A DNA stretch of 64,000 nt from NCBI GenBank assembly GCA_018266215.1, contig JAFEAV010000014.1:1-64000 (forward strand). The letters run 5' to 3'. The notes beneath the pieces are model-generated. The model did no database searches. It had not been told where the DNA came from and saw only the letters and a program-made list of their open reading frames with translations. A program made the position numbers and the translations under genes. Numbering within the stretch: the first letter of the stretch is position 1; each line of letters starts with the position of its first letter. Shown one piece after another: positions 50,702 to 62,900 of this stretch. This DNA comes from Cyanobacteria bacterium SZAS LIN-3. Lineage in GTDB: Bacteria > Cyanobacteriota > Vampirovibrionia > Obscuribacterales > Obscuribacteraceae.

Positions 50702-50918
50702 GGATCAATTTGCCTCACCATCGTGCCCGTCATAATTAGGGGCAGCTATCAGCATTCTAGCCGGTTTTCGTTAGTTTAAGTGCTTTTAAACTTTAATGTC
50801 AAGGAGGGGAAACCCCAAATTTCTCCATCCTATTAAAAGAGGCTAGGCTGGCCATTCCGGCTGCCAAGAACATGTTAAACTAGCGCGGTCGCAGATGCCC
50901 AGTGAGGAACAGTCATAG

Positions 50919-51800
50919 ATGGTCGCATCGACCCCCATGCAGGAAGGCAGTACGAAAGTGGAAACAGGCAATCTGGCGCTCATCTCGGGTGAAGGCAAGT
51001 TGCCGGCTTTGTTGGCGCAATCGGCCAAGTCCAAGGGCTACCGGGTTGTGGCGCTGGCTCTGTCCGAGGCCGCCCAAAATGTTGTCGAGCCCCACGCCGA
51101 CAAGACTTATCTGATTGCCCCCGGCCAGCTCGGGCGCAACGTCAGTCTGGCTAAGAAGGAAGGCTGCAAGCATGTGGTCTTTGTCGGCAAAGTGCCCAAA
51201 ATCAATTTGCTGCGCCAGCTCCACAAGCTCGACTGGATGGCCGTTAAGGAGCTCAGCCGCCTGTCCAATTTTAACGACGACACCATTCAATTTGCCGTCG
51301 GCGACATCATGGAAGCGCAGGGCATCAAGGTTTTGACCCAGTCGGAGTTTCTTCGCCATCTTTTCCCGGAAGTGGGCGTCATAACAAAAACCACACCCAC
51401 GGCTGATAATTACGCCGATATCGAATACGGCATGCAGGTGGCGCGCGAGATTGCCCGCCTGGATATCGGTCAGACTGTCGTTATCAAAGACCGCATGATT
51501 CTGGCAATCGAAGCCATTGAAGGCACCGATGAGGCTGTGCGCCGCGCTGTGAAGCTTGCTCGCGGTCCGGTAGTCGTGTGCAAAGTCTCTAAACCTAACC
51601 AGGACCAGCGCTTTGACATACCGACCGTGGGTATGACCACCCTGCAGTCGATGCTTGGTGAGCACCCCGCACCCGGCGGCGTCCTGGCCATTGAGGCGCG
51701 TGAAACAATGGTCGTGGAGAAGGAAGAAATGATTGCTTTCGCCGAGCAGCACGGTATTTCAATCGTTGCCTCAGCTCTGCCGACTTCAGGCCTGGGGTAA
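50919..51800 (+). CDS. lpxI: UDP-2,3-diacylglucosamine pyrophosphatase LpxI
   Basis: 293 aa. Catalyses a step of lipid A synthesis, releasing UMP from UDP-2,3-diacyl-GlcN. LpxI has no sequence likeness to LpxH, and its DUF1009 pattern is complete here: the N-terminal LALISGEGKLPALLA, the middle FVGKVPKINLL, RLSNFNDDT and the C-terminal TVGMTTLQSM/GGVLAIEA strand. An AGGA lies about 10 bases before the ATG. It shows that the organism makes an LPS-type outer membrane. LpxI is used in alpha-proteobacteria, Cyanobacteria and several other groups. Confidence 0.9.
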   Translation: MVASTPMQEGSTKVETGNLALISGEGKLPALLAQSAKSKGYRVVALALSEAAQNVVEPHADKTYLIAPGQLGRNVSLAKKEGCKHVVFVGKVPKINLLRQLHKLDWMAVKELSRLSNFNDDTIQFAVGDIMEAQGIKVLTQSEFLRHLFPEVGVITKTTPTADNYADIEYGMQVAREIARLDIGQTVVIKDRMILAIEAIEGTDEAVRRAVKLARGPVVVCKVSKPNQDQRFDIPTVGMTTLQSMLGEHPAPGGVLAIEARETMVVEKEEMIAFAEQHGISIVASALPTSGLG

Positions 51801-51902
51801 ACACTGGATTTCCTTTAGTCTTTTGAGCGTTAGTGCGGGGGCTAAAAAAGTTGCATAATGAACCGTGTACCTGCGCCAATTTCGTTTGGGGAAAGTGATT
51901 CG

Positions 51903-52994
51903 ATGCCATCAAAATCCATTACTAAAGTCCACAGCATTGGTCTTTCGCTGGCCCTGGTCCTGTCTCTGGCAAGCGCCGGTCTGGTGCGTGCGCAGGAGAC
52001 GGATGCCGCTTATCAGGAGCGTTTGAAGGCTGCGGAAATTGAGCGCGAGCAGCGCCAGAATGAGGCAGTGCAGCACTATGAGGCGGCTCGCGTTTATCTC
52101 TCGGGCGGCAACACCGAAATGGCTGAGCTGGAGCTGCAGGCGGCCATTATGAACGGGCCTTCGATCCGGGCTTTTCACCGCGATTACTGTCTGGTAGCGC
52201 TTTTGCGTGGGCATCCTATGCGGGCGCTGGCCGAGGCGATGATGGTTGTCGGGCTTGGGGACGCCATTCCTTTGAACGAGGAGCAGACCAATAAGCTCAA
52301 GGCGCAGGGTTGTAAGCTGCATTATCGCCGGGGTATAGAGCTGGCCGGCAAACAAAATTGGAAGAATGCGATTACCGAATTTCAATGGGCGCTTGAGTAC
52401 AAGCCAAATAACGCGACTGTTATGCGGTCAATGGCTTTTGCCAATGCCAGTCTTGGCAATATAGAACTGGCCGAGAAGCAGTATGGTTCAAGTTTTTCCG
52501 CCGATCCCTCCGATGCTTACGGTCATGCCGATCTGGCTTATTTGCTCGAGGGCGCAGGCAAAGGGCCCGAGGCCCTGAAGCAGCTTCAGGCCGCGGTCAA
52601 ATTGCAGCCCAAAGTGGCTGCATTGCACATCGACCTGGGCTGGTTGGCCGAAACAAACGGCGATCTCGGCGAGGCCGAGGGCGAATTCGAGGAAGCGGTG
52701 AAGCTTTCGCCCAAGCATGCCTCCCTGTGGACGCACCTGGGCAAGATTCAGGCGCGACAGGGCAAGGCCGACAAGGCTGCCGAGGCCTACAAAATGGCTC
52801 TCTCTCTTGATCCCGGTGCCAGCGACGCCGAAATCGGACTACAGTCTTTGAAGCAGGCCGGCCCTCAGGGCGGCTCGGCTGAGCCGGTTGCGCCCGGCGC
52901 CAAGCCTGGGCCGCATGCCCCGCAGGCACAGCCCGCGAACCAGGCCGGGGGCAGCGTTTCCGACCCAAAGTTCATCATTAAACGGGACAGTTAA
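51903..52994 (+). CDS. Exported TPR protein
   Basis: 363 aa from the ATG at 51903, with GGGGAAAG about 9 bases upstream. A signal peptide (SIGLSLALVLSLASAGLVRA) is followed by a helical region and five or six TPR units (RRGIELAGKQNWKNAITEFQWALEY, YGHADLAYLLEGAGKGPEALKQLQAAV, LWTHLGKIQARQGKADKAAEAYKMAL). The C-terminal 40 residues are Pro/Ala/Gly-rich. Probably a periplasmic assembly scaffold. Its start is 103 bp after lpxI. Confidence 0.8.
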   Translation: MPSKSITKVHSIGLSLALVLSLASAGLVRAQETDAAYQERLKAAEIEREQRQNEAVQHYEAARVYLSGGNTEMAELELQAAIMNGPSIRAFHRDYCLVALLRGHPMRALAEAMMVVGLGDAIPLNEEQTNKLKAQGCKLHYRRGIELAGKQNWKNAITEFQWALEYKPNNATVMRSMAFANASLGNIELAEKQYGSSFSADPSDAYGHADLAYLLEGAGKGPEALKQLQAAVKLQPKVAALHIDLGWLAETNGDLGEAEGEFEEAVKLSPKHASLWTHLGKIQARQGKADKAAEAYKMALSLDPGASDAEIGLQSLKQAGPQGGSAEPVAPGAKPGPHAPQAQPANQAGGSVSDPKFIIKRDS

Positions 52995-53037
52995 GGGGCG
53001 ATTTAATCCGCCCCGGCGGCGCTGCGTACTTTCCCCA

Positions 53038-54204
53038 ATGACATGGCCCTGGCCTGACCTTAAAATCAAGCCAGGCTTTCATTTATGGGTATTTCCCTTG
53101 GGGCAAACACCGTTCGACCAGGACCGCAGCACGACGCAGGAGCTGAACAATCTCCTCGATGTATCCTGGCGCACGGCGAGCAGCACACCGTCTGCTTTTA
53201 TCAATGAACTGGCCGATGATTTCAGCAAGCGCACATCGCAGGTCGTGGCCCATTTTGCCGAAGGAGTCGCCGTTGGTGCTGTGGGAACGGCTGTCTTGAA
53301 AATACCGAAAGTGGCTCCGGCAGTGGCTGCGCTTGGTCTCCTGTACACGGGCTACAAGGCCTACGAGGGCGGTTCCGAATTTGTCGCCAGTGCGACAAAA
53401 GCAGACACAGAAGCGCAGCGCGAGCAGGTTTCGCGCACCACCGCGCACAATCTTGGCAGTGGACTTGCCGCTTTCGTCGAGTCAGCGCCTGGTATGGCTC
53501 TTGGCGGATACGGCATCAGCAGAGCCTTTGGCGCGCCCGCTCTTTATTCTCGCATTGGCAACGCCGTAGAGAACTCTGTATTGGCACCAACGCGTGAGGC
53601 CTACGCCTTCCGAGGTCCGGGCTCCATCAAGATTTCATCAAGTTTGGTTTCCGGAGAAGGAGAGTTTGATGCTCTTGCAGTTTCCAAAGTTTTGGCTCAG
53701 CGCCATCCCTGGACGGGTGTGGAAACCGGTAGCAGTCTGGATTTGAGCAAGTTGCGCATCAGCCGCGTTGTCAGCGGCGAGGCTGACATCATCGGAAAAT
53801 TGCCGGGCGCTTCGAAAGACAATGTAATACCATTCCATATACACGGGCCGAAAGCCCCATCTGGTGCGCTTCCCAGCAATATGGATCTGGCCGCGACCAG
53901 AGACCTCGGTATTTTGCAGCACGGTCAGACGACTACGTTCTTTGTGGGCGAAGGGCGCTCCTATGCAGCGCTCGCGAAGGTCGGCCAGGAGAGCCATTTT
54001 TCGCCCAGCCTGCGCGCCGTATCAATCAATCAAGAGACAGGCCTGGCACAGCGCATCACCGGCGAGTGGCACCCCAGCCGAGGATGGCAAATGAATATGC
54101 CTGAAACACTGGATTTCTCCCAATCTCTGCAGGCAATCAGCCAGATGCGGGCTCGCAGCCCATGGCTCTCACTATCAAGCATCGCTGCCAAGACCGGCGG
54201 ATGA
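53038..54204 (+). CDS. Hypothetical protein with a hydrophobic GxxxG segment
   Basis: 388 aa taken from the ATG at 53038; the frame is open upstream into the preceding gene, which is a shadow, and no strong ribosome binding site decides the start. A hydrophobic glycine-rich segment (AVGAVGTAVLKIPKVAPAVAALGLLYTGYKA) near residues 75-105 resembles membrane-active or glycine-zipper proteins. The rest is mixed alpha/beta with a repeated-looking 'GHGEF...VSGEADI' pair. No domain known. It could be an effector or a structural protein. Confidence 0.55.
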   Translation: MTWPWPDLKIKPGFHLWVFPLGQTPFDQDRSTTQELNNLLDVSWRTASSTPSAFINELADDFSKRTSQVVAHFAEGVAVGAVGTAVLKIPKVAPAVAALGLLYTGYKAYEGGSEFVASATKADTEAQREQVSRTTAHNLGSGLAAFVESAPGMALGGYGISRAFGAPALYSRIGNAVENSVLAPTREAYAFRGPGSIKISSSLVSGEGEFDALAVSKVLAQRHPWTGVETGSSLDLSKLRISRVVSGEADIIGKLPGASKDNVIPFHIHGPKAPSGALPSNMDLAATRDLGILQHGQTTTFFVGEGRSYAALAKVGQESHFSPSLRAVSINQETGLAQRITGEWHPSRGWQMNMPETLDFSQSLQAISQMRARSPWLSLSSIAAKTGG

Positions 54205-54324
54205 TGTCGCTTACGCTTCTCCTGGCGCAATGTAAAGGCAAGTCTTAATTCACGTGCTGTTGCACTTCAGGACCCACTGGGCGATTTCCACTAAAATAGT
54301 GCAAATTGTGCCCGGGGGATATAT

Positions 54325-54756
54325 ATGAAGGTACAGGACAGCCTGAAGGCTTATACCAAGTATTTGTGGTTTAACACAAAGCAGCGGCGCGAGTATGTGC
54401 GCATCACCGATGATGTGCAGCAGTTTTTAGAAGAAAGCGGCTTAAAAGAAGGCTTCATCCTGGTGTCCGCGATGCACATCACGGCCGGCATTTATATCAA
54501 CGATTGGGAAAACGGATTGATCAAGGATATTGATCAATGGCTGGAAAAGCTGGCTCCGGAAAATCCTGATTATCATCATCACAACACTGGCGAAGACAAT
54601 GGAGACGCGCATCTTAAGCGCATCTTGATCAATCACCAGGTGACTGTGCCGATCACCGACGGCAAACTGGATCTGGGCCCATGGGAACAGATCTTTTACG
54701 CAGAGTTTGATGGCCAGCGCAAGAAGAGAGTAATTTTGAAAGCTCTCGGCTTTTAG
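54325..54756 (+). CDS. yjbQ: YjbQ-family (UPF0047) protein
   Basis: 143 aa covering the whole family: [13 protein letters not shown], the Asp/His-rich centre ([19 protein letters not shown]), and the C-terminal [19 protein letters not shown]. These contain the conserved His/Glu residues of the single-domain YjbQ fold, which has reported thiamine-phosphate synthase-like activity in E. coli. It is 70 bp before the glutamine synthetase gene, on the same strand. Confidence 0.9.
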   Translation: MKVQDSLKAYTKYLWFNTKQRREYVRITDDVQQFLEESGLKEGFILVSAMHITAGIYINDWENGLIKDIDQWLEKLAPENPDYHHHNTGEDNGDAHLKRILINHQVTVPITDGKLDLGPWEQIFYAEFDGQRKKRVILKALGF

Positions 54757-54832
54757 CAAAAGTCTGAGTGGCTGCTGGTTTTAATTGGTTTTACTCAAGT
54801 CCTGAACTCGATGGTTATATAGGGGAATGAAA

Positions 54833-57094
<2,262 letters not shown>

Positions 57095-57134
57095 AGAGCG
57101 TTTCCAGGTCCGAAAATCGTCCGCTAATTGAGAG

Positions 57135-57161
57135 CCCGGGGTCCCGCGACCCCGGGTTTTT
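57135..57161 (+). terminator. Intrinsic terminator of glnN
   Basis: CCCGGGGTC-CCGC-GACCCCGGG (57135-57156) is a perfect 9-bp stem followed by five T. It lies 40 bases after the glnN stop. Confidence 0.9.
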
Positions 57162-57235
57162 CCTTGTGGTATCGATTTTGGTGGCCTATAATTTGGGCCG
57201 GAGCTAGTGTTTGGTGCCGGCAGCGAGCGATTTTG

Positions 57236-59962
57236 ATGGCAGCGGATGGACAGAGTCAGAGCATGGACGCCCAGTGGTCGACGACCAGCGAGGGGGACCA
57301 GGGTGTTGGCGGTCAGAGCGCCGGGGGGCAGCAGGTCACCAGTGCGGACGATTTCAGGCCATCGGTAAGGTACGTAACCGTCGGCTGGATGGAGCGCAGC
57401 CAGGCCGTGGGCGAAATAGCCCCGGACCAAAATGGCGGGACTGGCAGGCCCAGGCCTGTCGGGCCCATTATCCCGGGGCACGAACCTTTCCCGGCGTCTT
57501 ATAATGTATCTGAGACGGAAGCCTACCTTAAGGCCACTGCCGGGTCAAAGCTTAAGGCGAAATCGATGGCGGAAATCAATCCGGATAATCTTGATGCTAC
57601 TCAAGCCGCAACTTCTCCGGAGTCGCGGCAGAGTGATTCAACGCCTCTGGACTTGCCACCGCCTGCGGTGACCGGTCAGGGACGGCGTACCGATGAAAGT
57701 ATTGATCCCGGATCCGCCGCTGCCATCGCCGCGGGAGTGGCTTCAAATTCTTCGCCGTCTTCCATGGCGGCATCTTCGCCAGCTTCTCAACCGGTGACTG
57801 GAACGCCTGGTGCGCCGTCTGTTCCTGCCGACGAACTACTCGGTACAACCTATCTAAATAAGTATGAGCTGGTGTCGGTGCTCGGTGCCGGCGGCATGGG
57901 TGTCATCTACCAGGGGCGCCAGATATTTCTTGATCGCATTGTCGCTATCAAAATGCTCAAGAATAATCTTGCCTCGGTCAAGGCGCGCATGCGCTTCCAC
58001 CAGGAGGCCAAGGCCGCAAGTCAGCTCAATCACCCGGGCATTGTTGGAATCATAGACTTTGGTGTTGATGATCAAGACCGTCCATACATGGTTATGGAGC
58101 ATGTCGAGGGTTGCACATTTTCAGACTTGATCCGTGAGCGTGTTTCACTCAGCGTGCAGGACGCGCTGCCGGTGTTTCTGGAAATTTGCGATGCTCTATC
58201 GGAAGCACACCACAAGGGCATCGTGCACCGTGATTTGAAGCCCAGTAACATCATGCTTGTCGTGGCACCAGACGGCAAAGTCCACACCAAACTCCTCGAC
58301 TTTGGTATCGCTAAGATGCTGGATATCCAGGACCAGACATTGCAGGGCATGACCAAGACCGGTGAGGCACTGGGCACGCCGCTCTATATGAGCCCCGAGC
58401 AAATCCAGGGAACGAAGGTAACCTATCGCAGTGACCTGTACAGCATGGGCTGCATGCTTTATATGTGTCTGACCGGTACGCCGCCGTTTGTTGGTGAGAA
58501 CAAACTGCGTACTATGGAAAAGCACTGCACGACCGCTCCTCTGCCGTTGCATCAGGCTTCGCGCGGGAAGGAATTCCCACCCGGCATCGAACCGATCGTC
58601 ATGCGGTTGCTGGAGAAAGATCCGGCCGATAGATATAACAGCGTCGATGAATTTAAAGAGGCGCTGATTGATATGGCCGTCGCGAATGGCTACATGCGCA
58701 GACCTCCGGGCCAGCCTGGCGCCATCGGGCAGTTGTACATGACGGGTGTGATACCCGAAATGCCGAAGACGATTGTTGATTTGGTGCCGAACAGCGGGAC
58801 GACGCAGGCTTTTGACGCGCTTTATGATGGGGATGGGCGTGATAAGGCCGCTAGTGCAGTAGCTTTTCGCGCGAACGAAAGAAATAGCCGAGCGTCCAGG
58901 CAAGGTATAGTTAAGTTCCTGGACCGGAAGCACATTTATTTCCTTTTATTGCCTGTTTTTTTTGGAATACTAGTCGCGGGAACTTCTTCTCTTTCTAATT
59001 GGCAGCAGCACCGTTCAACGATCCACGGGGAAGTTCAAGCGGAAGCAATTGATACGAAGCCTCAGCTGAGTCCCTCGTCTGGTCTTTCTCTTCGCCCGCG
59101 AGAGACAAACACGTCTTTTGATAACGCCCTTACTGCTGATCAAGAGATAGATGCCTTGGTGAGCGATGGTTTCACCGATATAATTCTGGACCTTTCAGGC
59201 AAGCGAGGTTTGACTGATAGAGGTCTGGGAAAATTGAAGTCCTTTAAGCGCTTACGGACACTCGATCTTTCTTACACCGACGTTAGCGGATCTTCGCTAG
59301 AGCTTTTGGCTAAGAATCGCTATCTTAAGCTTAATCTTGAGGGTAACCGTAGGATTCAAGATTGGAATCTAAACTTCTTATCTGGTCAATCTAATCTTCA
59401 ACAACTGTCGTTGGCATCAACTGGAATTACTGACAATGGACTGCGTTATGTTGCTCGGGTGAAGTCTTTGACGACACTCTTGTTAGGTAATAATCCACGA
59501 CTTTCTGATGTGGGGGTCCTAAATCTAGATTTGGCTGATAGCAAATTAAATGTTCTATTTCTGAATGATTGCAATCTCTCAGATCGATCTGCTTTTGAGT
59601 TTAAAAAAATGAGCGACCTTGCCTGGCTCAATCTCTCAAATAATCCCCGCATAACTGGTAAGATTCTAGAAATCCTGAAAGAACGAGCAACTCACATCAA
59701 TAGGTTGTACTTAGCCAATAACCGATTATCTGAATCAGAGTTACACAATCTGAGGAGTTTTCGAGAATTAGTTGTATTAGACCTATCGGGCATTCGGCTT
59801 TCTTCTGGCACCGTGGATGATTTAGCTACTTTGAAGGCACTGAGAAATCTTTACATCGTTGACTGTGGTCTATCGGACCCGACGATTGAAAGGTTAGAGT
59901 CGTTGCTGCCAAGTACGATCATTTCTCGGAATAAACGGCCCACCTATGAGGCGGTATTTTGA
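57236..59962 (+). CDS. Membrane Ser/Thr protein kinase with leucine-rich repeats
   Basis: 908 aa from the ATG at 57236; an upstream frame overlaps the glnN terminator. After a 200-residue Pro/Ser/Ala-rich region, a PASTA-free Hanks-type kinase domain is complete: GAGGMGVIYQ, AIKML, HRDLKPSN, DFG, and SPEQ. One membrane helix (HIYFLLLPVFFGILVAGTS) is followed by about eight LRR units of the LxxLxxLDLS type (RLRTLDLSYTDVSG, LNFLSGQSNLQQLSLA). From about 58830 the DNA is AT-richer than the kinase part. The LRR half is probably extracytoplasmic sensing. Confidence 0.88.
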   Translation: MAADGQSQSMDAQWSTTSEGDQGVGGQSAGGQQVTSADDFRPSVRYVTVGWMERSQAVGEIAPDQNGGTGRPRPVGPIIPGHEPFPASYNVSETEAYLKATAGSKLKAKSMAEINPDNLDATQAATSPESRQSDSTPLDLPPPAVTGQGRRTDESIDPGSAAAIAAGVASNSSPSSMAASSPASQPVTGTPGAPSVPADELLGTTYLNKYELVSVLGAGGMGVIYQGRQIFLDRIVAIKMLKNNLASVKARMRFHQEAKAASQLNHPGIVGIIDFGVDDQDRPYMVMEHVEGCTFSDLIRERVSLSVQDALPVFLEICDALSEAHHKGIVHRDLKPSNIMLVVAPDGKVHTKLLDFGIAKMLDIQDQTLQGMTKTGEALGTPLYMSPEQIQGTKVTYRSDLYSMGCMLYMCLTGTPPFVGENKLRTMEKHCTTAPLPLHQASRGKEFPPGIEPIVMRLLEKDPADRYNSVDEFKEALIDMAVANGYMRRPPGQPGAIGQLYMTGVIPEMPKTIVDLVPNSGTTQAFDALYDGDGRDKAASAVAFRANERNSRASRQGIVKFLDRKHIYFLLLPVFFGILVAGTSSLSNWQQHRSTIHGEVQAEAIDTKPQLSPSSGLSLRPRETNTSFDNALTADQEIDALVSDGFTDIILDLSGKRGLTDRGLGKLKSFKRLRTLDLSYTDVSGSSLELLAKNRYLKLNLEGNRRIQDWNLNFLSGQSNLQQLSLASTGITDNGLRYVARVKSLTTLLLGNNPRLSDVGVLNLDLADSKLNVLFLNDCNLSDRSAFEFKKMSDLAWLNLSNNPRITGKILEILKERATHINRLYLANNRLSESELHNLRSFRELVVLDLSGIRLSSGTVDDLATLKALRNLYIVDCGLSDPTIERLESLLPSTIISRNKRPTYEAVF

Positions 59963-59998
59963 GGCTTGATACTTGGCGCTGCATTCGCGCTTCGTCGG

Positions 59999-62900
59999 TT
60001 ATTGATTATCCTGGTCATTGTTTGAGATCAGCTGTAACTTCATATACTGGTGGAATTGCTCACCATCATTGTAAGTATTGCTGAGGATGCTAGCGGTCTT
60101 CAGGAGCCTTTTTGAGAGTCCACGATAAGTCTCCTCTGTCGAAAGTATTATTTCCTTGAGAGGTTCGACCGTATTAAGAGCATGCGGTACATGAAAGTTG
60201 GCCTGATACACAGCGATTTCATTCGAGCTCAGGTGGTTCCTGATTGACACTTTTAAGTTGCGAAGGGGTATCAGTTGTGCAGGATTGATGTTTCCATAGT
60301 GCGCACTTACATTTCGTGTGATTAGGATATGCTGCCCCGGAGCCAGTGAATGTCTGGTGCTTCCCGTTTCTATTTTTACTGAGCCGAAATGGTCGTCGTC
60401 AAAGTTGTAAACCGCTAACGCGTCGGAGGTAGATAAAATTAACGATAGAGACTTTGGTGCCAACGTAATTGTTCCATGAGGCGTTACAAAGGTCGTTTCG
60501 CCATGGGCTGCTATGAGGAACGATCCAGTCTTAGTTGTAAAAACGTTTTGTGATTGTGGGCCAGTGATTAGTTGTGCCGGAACGACACCAGTATTCAATT
60601 CTGTTTCACTGATGAAAAAGGTTTCGTTTGAGCGCTGCGTTAAATCTCTTGCAGCACTCTGAGTTGTCGACATTAAAGGTGCGTAGAGCGTTGCAGAACT
60701 GTGTGTGCTAACTGTTCTATTTTGATTGGCGTTCGAGCCATTCGTCTCGGTTTGGTAAACTCGCTGTGATTGCTTTGTCTCATCACCGTTGCTAACGAAG
60801 TTGCGAGGTACTGAGTTTGTTATAACCACCGTGGTCTTTTCTGCCGCTGTCTCGCTGGTAGATGTACCACCATCTGCAACTGGTGGATCCGCCAGGATTG
60901 TGGTGGCTCCATTCAGCTTTATCGCCGAACTTTTTAGATTTCCTGTGCTAAATATCACGTCTGCATTTTTGGCAGTTATATTGTTAACTCCGGCTTTACT
61001 GAGGCCAGAAATGGAGGCAGATCCCCAATAGATTGTGCCACCAATTTCATTGTAGGTTACCAATGATGGCGGCGGCGGCGTACCAATAACTGGTGTAGAA
61101 GGAAGTGTGCCTATAGAGATCCCTATCTTGCCGCCTGTTCCTGGAGCAGGACTTGTCCCCGTCTCTATATCGCTACCTTGGCCGATGACAATTGCCCCAG
61201 TTCTTGTGTTGGAGTTTTGTAGATATATTGAACCATTTTGAGCGGTAATTTTTGAATTTTCTGCTGTCTGAAGTAGTCCAGTCGAGTTCTTAATATTTAT
61301 GTCACCTGCGATCCCAGTTGTTTGAACGTTTCCTATGGTTGTTGCACCGCCTGCAAAGATTGTGATGCTTCCGGCTGATTCCAAGTTGTTAAGCACGGTG
61401 GAACCCATTGTAGTGATTTGAATGCTTCCATTGGTGCTGTTCAAACCGTTCGCATTTGCTCCACCAGCGCTAGTTATACTGATGCTAGCTGCACTGGAAG
61501 AAGATATCCCAAGAGTCGACTTTGATGGATTGGCAATAAATACATTGCCATCGCCGGCTAACGTAGTGAGATTTGGAGTAACTACTTGAAGCGCACCAGT
61601 TTGGGAACTGCTTCCGATATCACCATTAGTAGTTTGGATGAATATCGATTTCCCGGAAAGCACTCCTGCACCGGAAATAGACGCACCTTCGCGAAAGTTG
61701 GTTAAATTGACGGCTGCCGCTGAATTACCGACCGAACCAGATATATCTATATTCCCACTTATATTTAGAGTGACAGAGTCTTTGGCCAGAGCAACAGAGA
61801 ATGGATTCCCGCCGGCTATTTCAGAAGTCGGTTTCACTGATGCGTTCATTAAATTTCCGGACTTTATGCTCGCGCCAATTAGGTCTAAAATTTCAATGAT
61901 TTCTGGAGGCGAAACCGGTCGTGTTGGTTTCGCATCGTGGATGTTACTGTCTGGTTGTTTTGCGTAAAAGGCCGCTTGTATTAAGTTCTGTGTGTCGACA
62001 TCAATTTTGCCACCGGCCGTCAGTACCGTGCCACTATTGGCAACAGCGGGATTTAAACCTTGAGATTGCAGGCCACCGCCGCTAGATAAGCGAATGTCGT
62101 TACCGGCGTTCATTTTGTTTACAATTAGGGTATTTGTGGACGAAATTGCATCTTTAATGGCGATGTCTCCAATACTAGTTTCAGCTGATAAGTGCGTTGT
62201 AACTATCTGTAGTTGTTTTACCGAAGTGATTGTCTTACTTACAGAGATTAGGCCTCTTATGTCTGTCTTCGCTGAGATAGTCAAATCACCAGTAGCACTC
62301 GTAACCAGCTTGCCTGTATTTCCCCCGATAATATTGTCTGCAATCCCCGTGTTCGATCCGATCGGCGCGATCACAATGTGATTCGTCTTGGTTCCACCGA
62401 CAGTCGCATTGATGTTGATATTTCCAGTTGCAGCGGCGCCGAAATTGAAAATAATAGATTCTGGTGTCGAGATTGCTGATTGCACCGTCATTCCACCAGT
62501 ACCGTTGCTTGTAAGATTTACGCTACTGTTCGGTCCAGTCGCTGAAAGTCCGCCTTTTACGCCATTGAGATTATTCGTGGTGAGCCCGACGTTAAATGTG
62601 TTGGAGCTGTTGGAACTCAGCCCTATGGTCCCGCCGACAATACCTTTCGCTCCTGCTGTAGCACTTAAGGCTGCTGTCACTAACAAGTTGCCGTGATTAC
62701 CATCCATGAGATTGAACGCGTTTGAGGCGGAGAGGGTTATGTGTCCGCCATTTCCGCTCGCTCCTGCTTTCACGCTAAGGCCTATCGGATTGACAGTCAG
62801 ATTGCCGCCGCCAATTGCATTTATCGTTCCGCCGTTTCCGCCTGATTTTCCACTAGCTGCCAGCAATTCAAACTGTCCGGCTTTGTTTCCGATCACAGTG

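Noticed and set aside
58196..58933. 245-codon minus-strand frame
   Set aside because: Antisense shadow of the kinase gene.
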